A DNA stretch of 64,000 nt from Rhizophlyctis rosea (lineage: Eukaryota; Chytridiomycota; Chytridiomycetes; Rhizophlyctidales; Rhizophlyctidaceae): positions 1 to 64,000 of the forward strand of contig JADGJC010000032.1 in assembly GCA_027596075.1 (NCBI GenBank), read 5' to 3'. The position numbers and the translations under genes were made by a program. The notes beneath the pieces are model-generated. The model had not been told where the DNA came from. It saw only the letters and a list, made by a program, of their open reading frames with translations, and ran no database searches. Shown here one piece after another: positions 61,252 to 64,000 of this stretch; positions within the stretch are counted from its first letter, which is position 1; each line of letters opens with the position of its first letter.

Positions 61252-64000
61252 ATGGAGGTGCTCATCGACGTGAACGAGGATGGGCAGTGGAGAGACGACT
61301 TACTTCCGGACGTAGAAAGGTTGCAGTTACCAACTGAAGGTCGGTCACCTGTCGCACGACACGAAAACCCCGCAGACTTCCCACAAACCCAATGCCCTAA
61401 TACTAAAGTTCAAACCTCTTTAAATCATACAAAGACTGGGCAGATACCCAACTCTCGTTAACCCTGTCAAACAAACTCCAACCTGTTCACCACGTGGACA
61501 ATCAGCTCCCGCCAGTCGACACCGACCTATCGGCGGTGCTGGGCTTTACACCGCAAGGGTCTCAAGACGCAGATGCATATGACGCGACTCACACTTCCAA
61601 TGCTCTTCTTGAGGAGGTTCTGGGCATTGACGACGATTGGACGTTGGACGAGTCTCTCTTTCATAAAGGCGATTCAGTGACCGGCCAGCCGACGGACGGC
61701 ATGGATGGGTTGGAACTCTGTGATGAGTTTACTCTGCTGGAGCAACTGGCTTCCGGTGACATAGAGGGAATACTAAAAGTGTCCTTGCAGAGCTATTTTG
61801 AGGGTAGGCCTTCGCGTTTGGAGCTGAGTCGCCACCATTTGCCTAACCGACAAATGCTCATCCCATCATATCCCAATCAATCAGCATTTTTGAACCGCAA
61901 AGCGTACCCCACAGAGCTCGAGCCACCAATCCTTTTGGCTTGTGCAACTCATACGTCCAAGAAGACTGCGTGTGATCCACCCATTGTTCCATTATCGGCT
62001 CTGGCAAACCGTCTTCCAAAGCTCAATCCCGTCATGCCACCAGACTTTGCCACCGTTCCAGTTCTTGATATATTGTACGTATCGCATGTTGATTCCAACA
62101 ATAAGGAGCTCACATATATGCCACTTCCAGAACGGAAGATGAAAACATAACAGTATCCTCGGAGTCCATACAATTGCTATCGGACGTGATTGACCCCATG
62201 TCGTCAGTGCAATCGAGCTGCACCAATGAAGACGAGAAAATAGCCAAAATTGCGATGGAATGGACGGCACGAAAAGTATATCTCAACTCCGCCACAAACA
62301 TTACCTGACTCTGACCATATGAACAGGTTGCGCGCACTGCGGTATTCGATTTTGAACTGCCCTTGATACCATCAGCTCGGGAAAAAACGCCGGACAAAGG
62401 ATGCATCGTCAAGCCGCAGTCAGTCAACTCTTCAGCCGGTCAATCGGCAATGCCGCAGAACTCGCCGCAGGGCACGGAGCTGTTCGAGGTTCTGAGCAAA
62501 TACGGAGGGCTCATTCCTTACGATGCGGTTGATTCGCCAGAGCAAACAGTGCCTTCAAGTTTTGGCGAGATATTTGGGGGTAAAGCACGAATGACCTCCT
62601 TCCTTGCGATAATGACTCACAGCCTGGTAAAATGCAGCTTCGCAAGGGATGGACATTGATCCAACTGATCCGGCGCACAAGTTGAAACTTCAGCTGGATG
62701 ATGCGATACGCGAACGGAACAGCGCGGAGGATATCCTCGCTTTGATACAGCCTGCGGAGGATGCTGATGGGGAGAGCGTTGGGGGAGGATCGATGATTCG
62801 CAAGCGGAAGAGCTTACAATTGCTGGAAATGGGTGCGTAATGAGCCCCATCTGGGAAACACAGACCTTGCGTTGTTGACAAACCCTATACTCAGAAGCGC
62901 CGATGTTTCCAAGAACCCAAGAACCGGAACTTGGAGTGAAGTGAGTCCTTTGCAATGCATGTCATACCGGACAGCTCTGAAACCTCTGCTTATGTAGGCG
63001 AGCACGACGAGCCGGAAGTCTGTCCCCATCACTTCCGTATGTAATCGATTTTCATAGGCGCAACATGATGACCCAGCAACCCGGCTAACTTTCAATGTTA
63101 GTACCATGGCTGAAGCCCATGAGCTAGCGGCTGCGCATCTGAACGAGCATCCTCCCAAACTTTCGGATTCCGTGACCACCGAATCCGCTCAAGCCTCATT
63201 GAACAAAGATATAACCACCACTCTCTTTACAGCGCTCCAATCTCTCCGACCACTCCCCCTTCCCACCCTTCTCGACACGCCATTCGACGTCCCATCCTCA
63301 AAGCGACTCCTGCCGCCGACCTTGCATCCGCCGCCTCCATTCCATGCAACACCAGATCCTTGGCCGGATTATTCCACGTTTGTGAAGGAGTTGAAAGGGA
63401 TGCAGGAGTATAGGAATATGAAGGGAGTTGAAGTGGAGATTTTGTGGTGGAATCCGATGAAAGCTGTTGAGGAAGGGTTGGGCAGGGGCGTGTTGTCGGG
63501 TGGGAAGTGCATCATGGAGGGGGTTGATGATTGGGTTGGGAAAGAGACAGGGGACGTGGTTGTGATGGATTGGGGTCGGGAGGTGGACCAGATGGATGAA
63601 ATGGTCAGAGGTGAGTCTTGCTGTCCATGCAAAAACGTCCGAGTTAAAGGGAAATAACAGCACTTATTTAGCAACATTGACATTGAATACTCGAGAGAAT
63701 GTGGATGACAGCAATGAATTCATCACAACATTTGCAATGGATGGCATCTCTGGTCGACGCATAGCACCAAGTGCTGAATTTTCGCCGGGAAGCCCGACGT
63801 TGACGCCGCGAGCGTCGCCACGACAGGCTGCGCATTCGCCACATGTGACACGACGAGAGATCACAGTCGATCCATACCGAGCAGCCCGAAAACAGCCTGA
63901 TACAATGGAAGCTGGGAACGCGGCAGGCGGAATGCGTACGCCGGTCACAAAGTCAAGCGTGGTCCAATATCACGAAACAGAGGGTCGACAAAACCTGAGG
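61252..64000 (+). CDS. Unrecognised multi-exon gene, 3' end beyond the window
   Basis: Well-supported exons: about 61506-62074, 62131-62275, 62327-62579, 62638-62832, 62895-62940, 62998-63036, 63102-63610 and 63672 to the edge; all join in phase. The 5' end is uncertain: an ATG frame at 61252 (MEVLIDVNEDGQWRDDLLPD) may be the first or an internal exon. Composition is acidic and Ser/Pro/Leu-rich at first (TDLSAVLGFTP, LLEEVLGIDDDWTLDESLF). A helical stretch follows (KLKLQLDDAIRERNSAEDIL), then a basic SMIRKRKSLQL. A folded-looking segment (PWPDYSTFVKELKGMQEY, KGVEVEILWWNPMKAVEEGL, DVVVMDWGREVDQMDEMV) precedes a Ser/Pro-rich tail with PGSPTLTPRASPR. I do not recognise the family. A nuclear or meiotic factor is possible, but nothing proves it. 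Confidence 0.65.

Overview
This window is nuclear DNA of a fungus. Nearly every conserved gene is split by short introns (mostly about 50-150 nt, GT..AG, donors often gtaagt, gtatgt or gtacgt). The conserved genes are SKP1, an STK32/YANK kinase, a CHY-zinc-finger RING E3, a RasGAP, a USP7/Ubp15-type protein and a dynamin-like GTPase. High intron density, an STK32-type kinase and bacterial-type amino-acid enzymes together suggest an early-diverging (for example chytrid-like) fungus. That placement is inference, because no rRNA or mitochondrial marker is present. One 10-base N gap lies inside an intron at 28572-28581, so this is a scaffolded draft assembly. Exon boundaries below were read by eye from splice consensus plus reading-frame continuity.

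Layout. 0-5.8 kb: a small hypothetical gene (-), a divergent dynamin-family GTPase (+) and SKP1 (-). 7.2-10.1 kb: STK32-type AGC kinase (+) with a long Q/H-rich tail. 11.0-12.5 kb: a broken ankyrin-repeat gene (-). 14.2-25.8 kb: one giant coiled-coil gene of about 3,668 codons (-). 26.6-27.2 kb: an ambiguous small locus. 27.9-30.0 kb: RCHY1/PIRH2-like E3 (-). 31.3-47.8 kb: an accessory block made of two paralogous F-box proteins flanking a HET-domain/ankyrin gene (all -), then an 18-exon MATH-USP7-like gene (-), then two tandem F-box-like paralogues (+). 48.9-52.4 kb: RasGAP (+). 52.9-54.2 kb: a BTB/KCTD-like gene and a small RRM gene (-). 54.6-58.8 kb: mitochondrial-looking Fe-S L-serine dehydratase (+) tail-to-tail with an intronless alphaproteobacterial-type O-succinylhomoserine sulfhydrylase, MetZ (-). 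59.3-60.5 kb: an unrecognised gene (+). 61.2-64.0 kb: an unrecognised multi-exon gene running off the right edge (+).

Two themes stand out. First, ubiquitin machinery is unusually frequent: SKP1, F-box proteins, an E3, a BTB protein and a USP7 homologue. The USP7 homologue keeps an intact 1,030-codon frame across 18 exons, but all three catalytic-triad positions are substituted (Cys to Gly, His to Gln, Asp to His), so it reads as a pseudo-deubiquitinase. It lies beside a HET-ankyrin gene flanked by F-box paralogues, and this block is the best candidate for an undescribed, possibly self/non-self or stress-related, ubiquitin-linked system. Second, several rapidly evolving genes (HET-ankyrin, ankyrin, F-box-like, BTB, RasGAP tail, dynamin) each need one single-base correction, usually in a short homopolymer, while the 11-kb coiled-coil gene and the conserved enzymes need none. 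Either these accessory genes are decaying or the assembly has local homopolymer errors.
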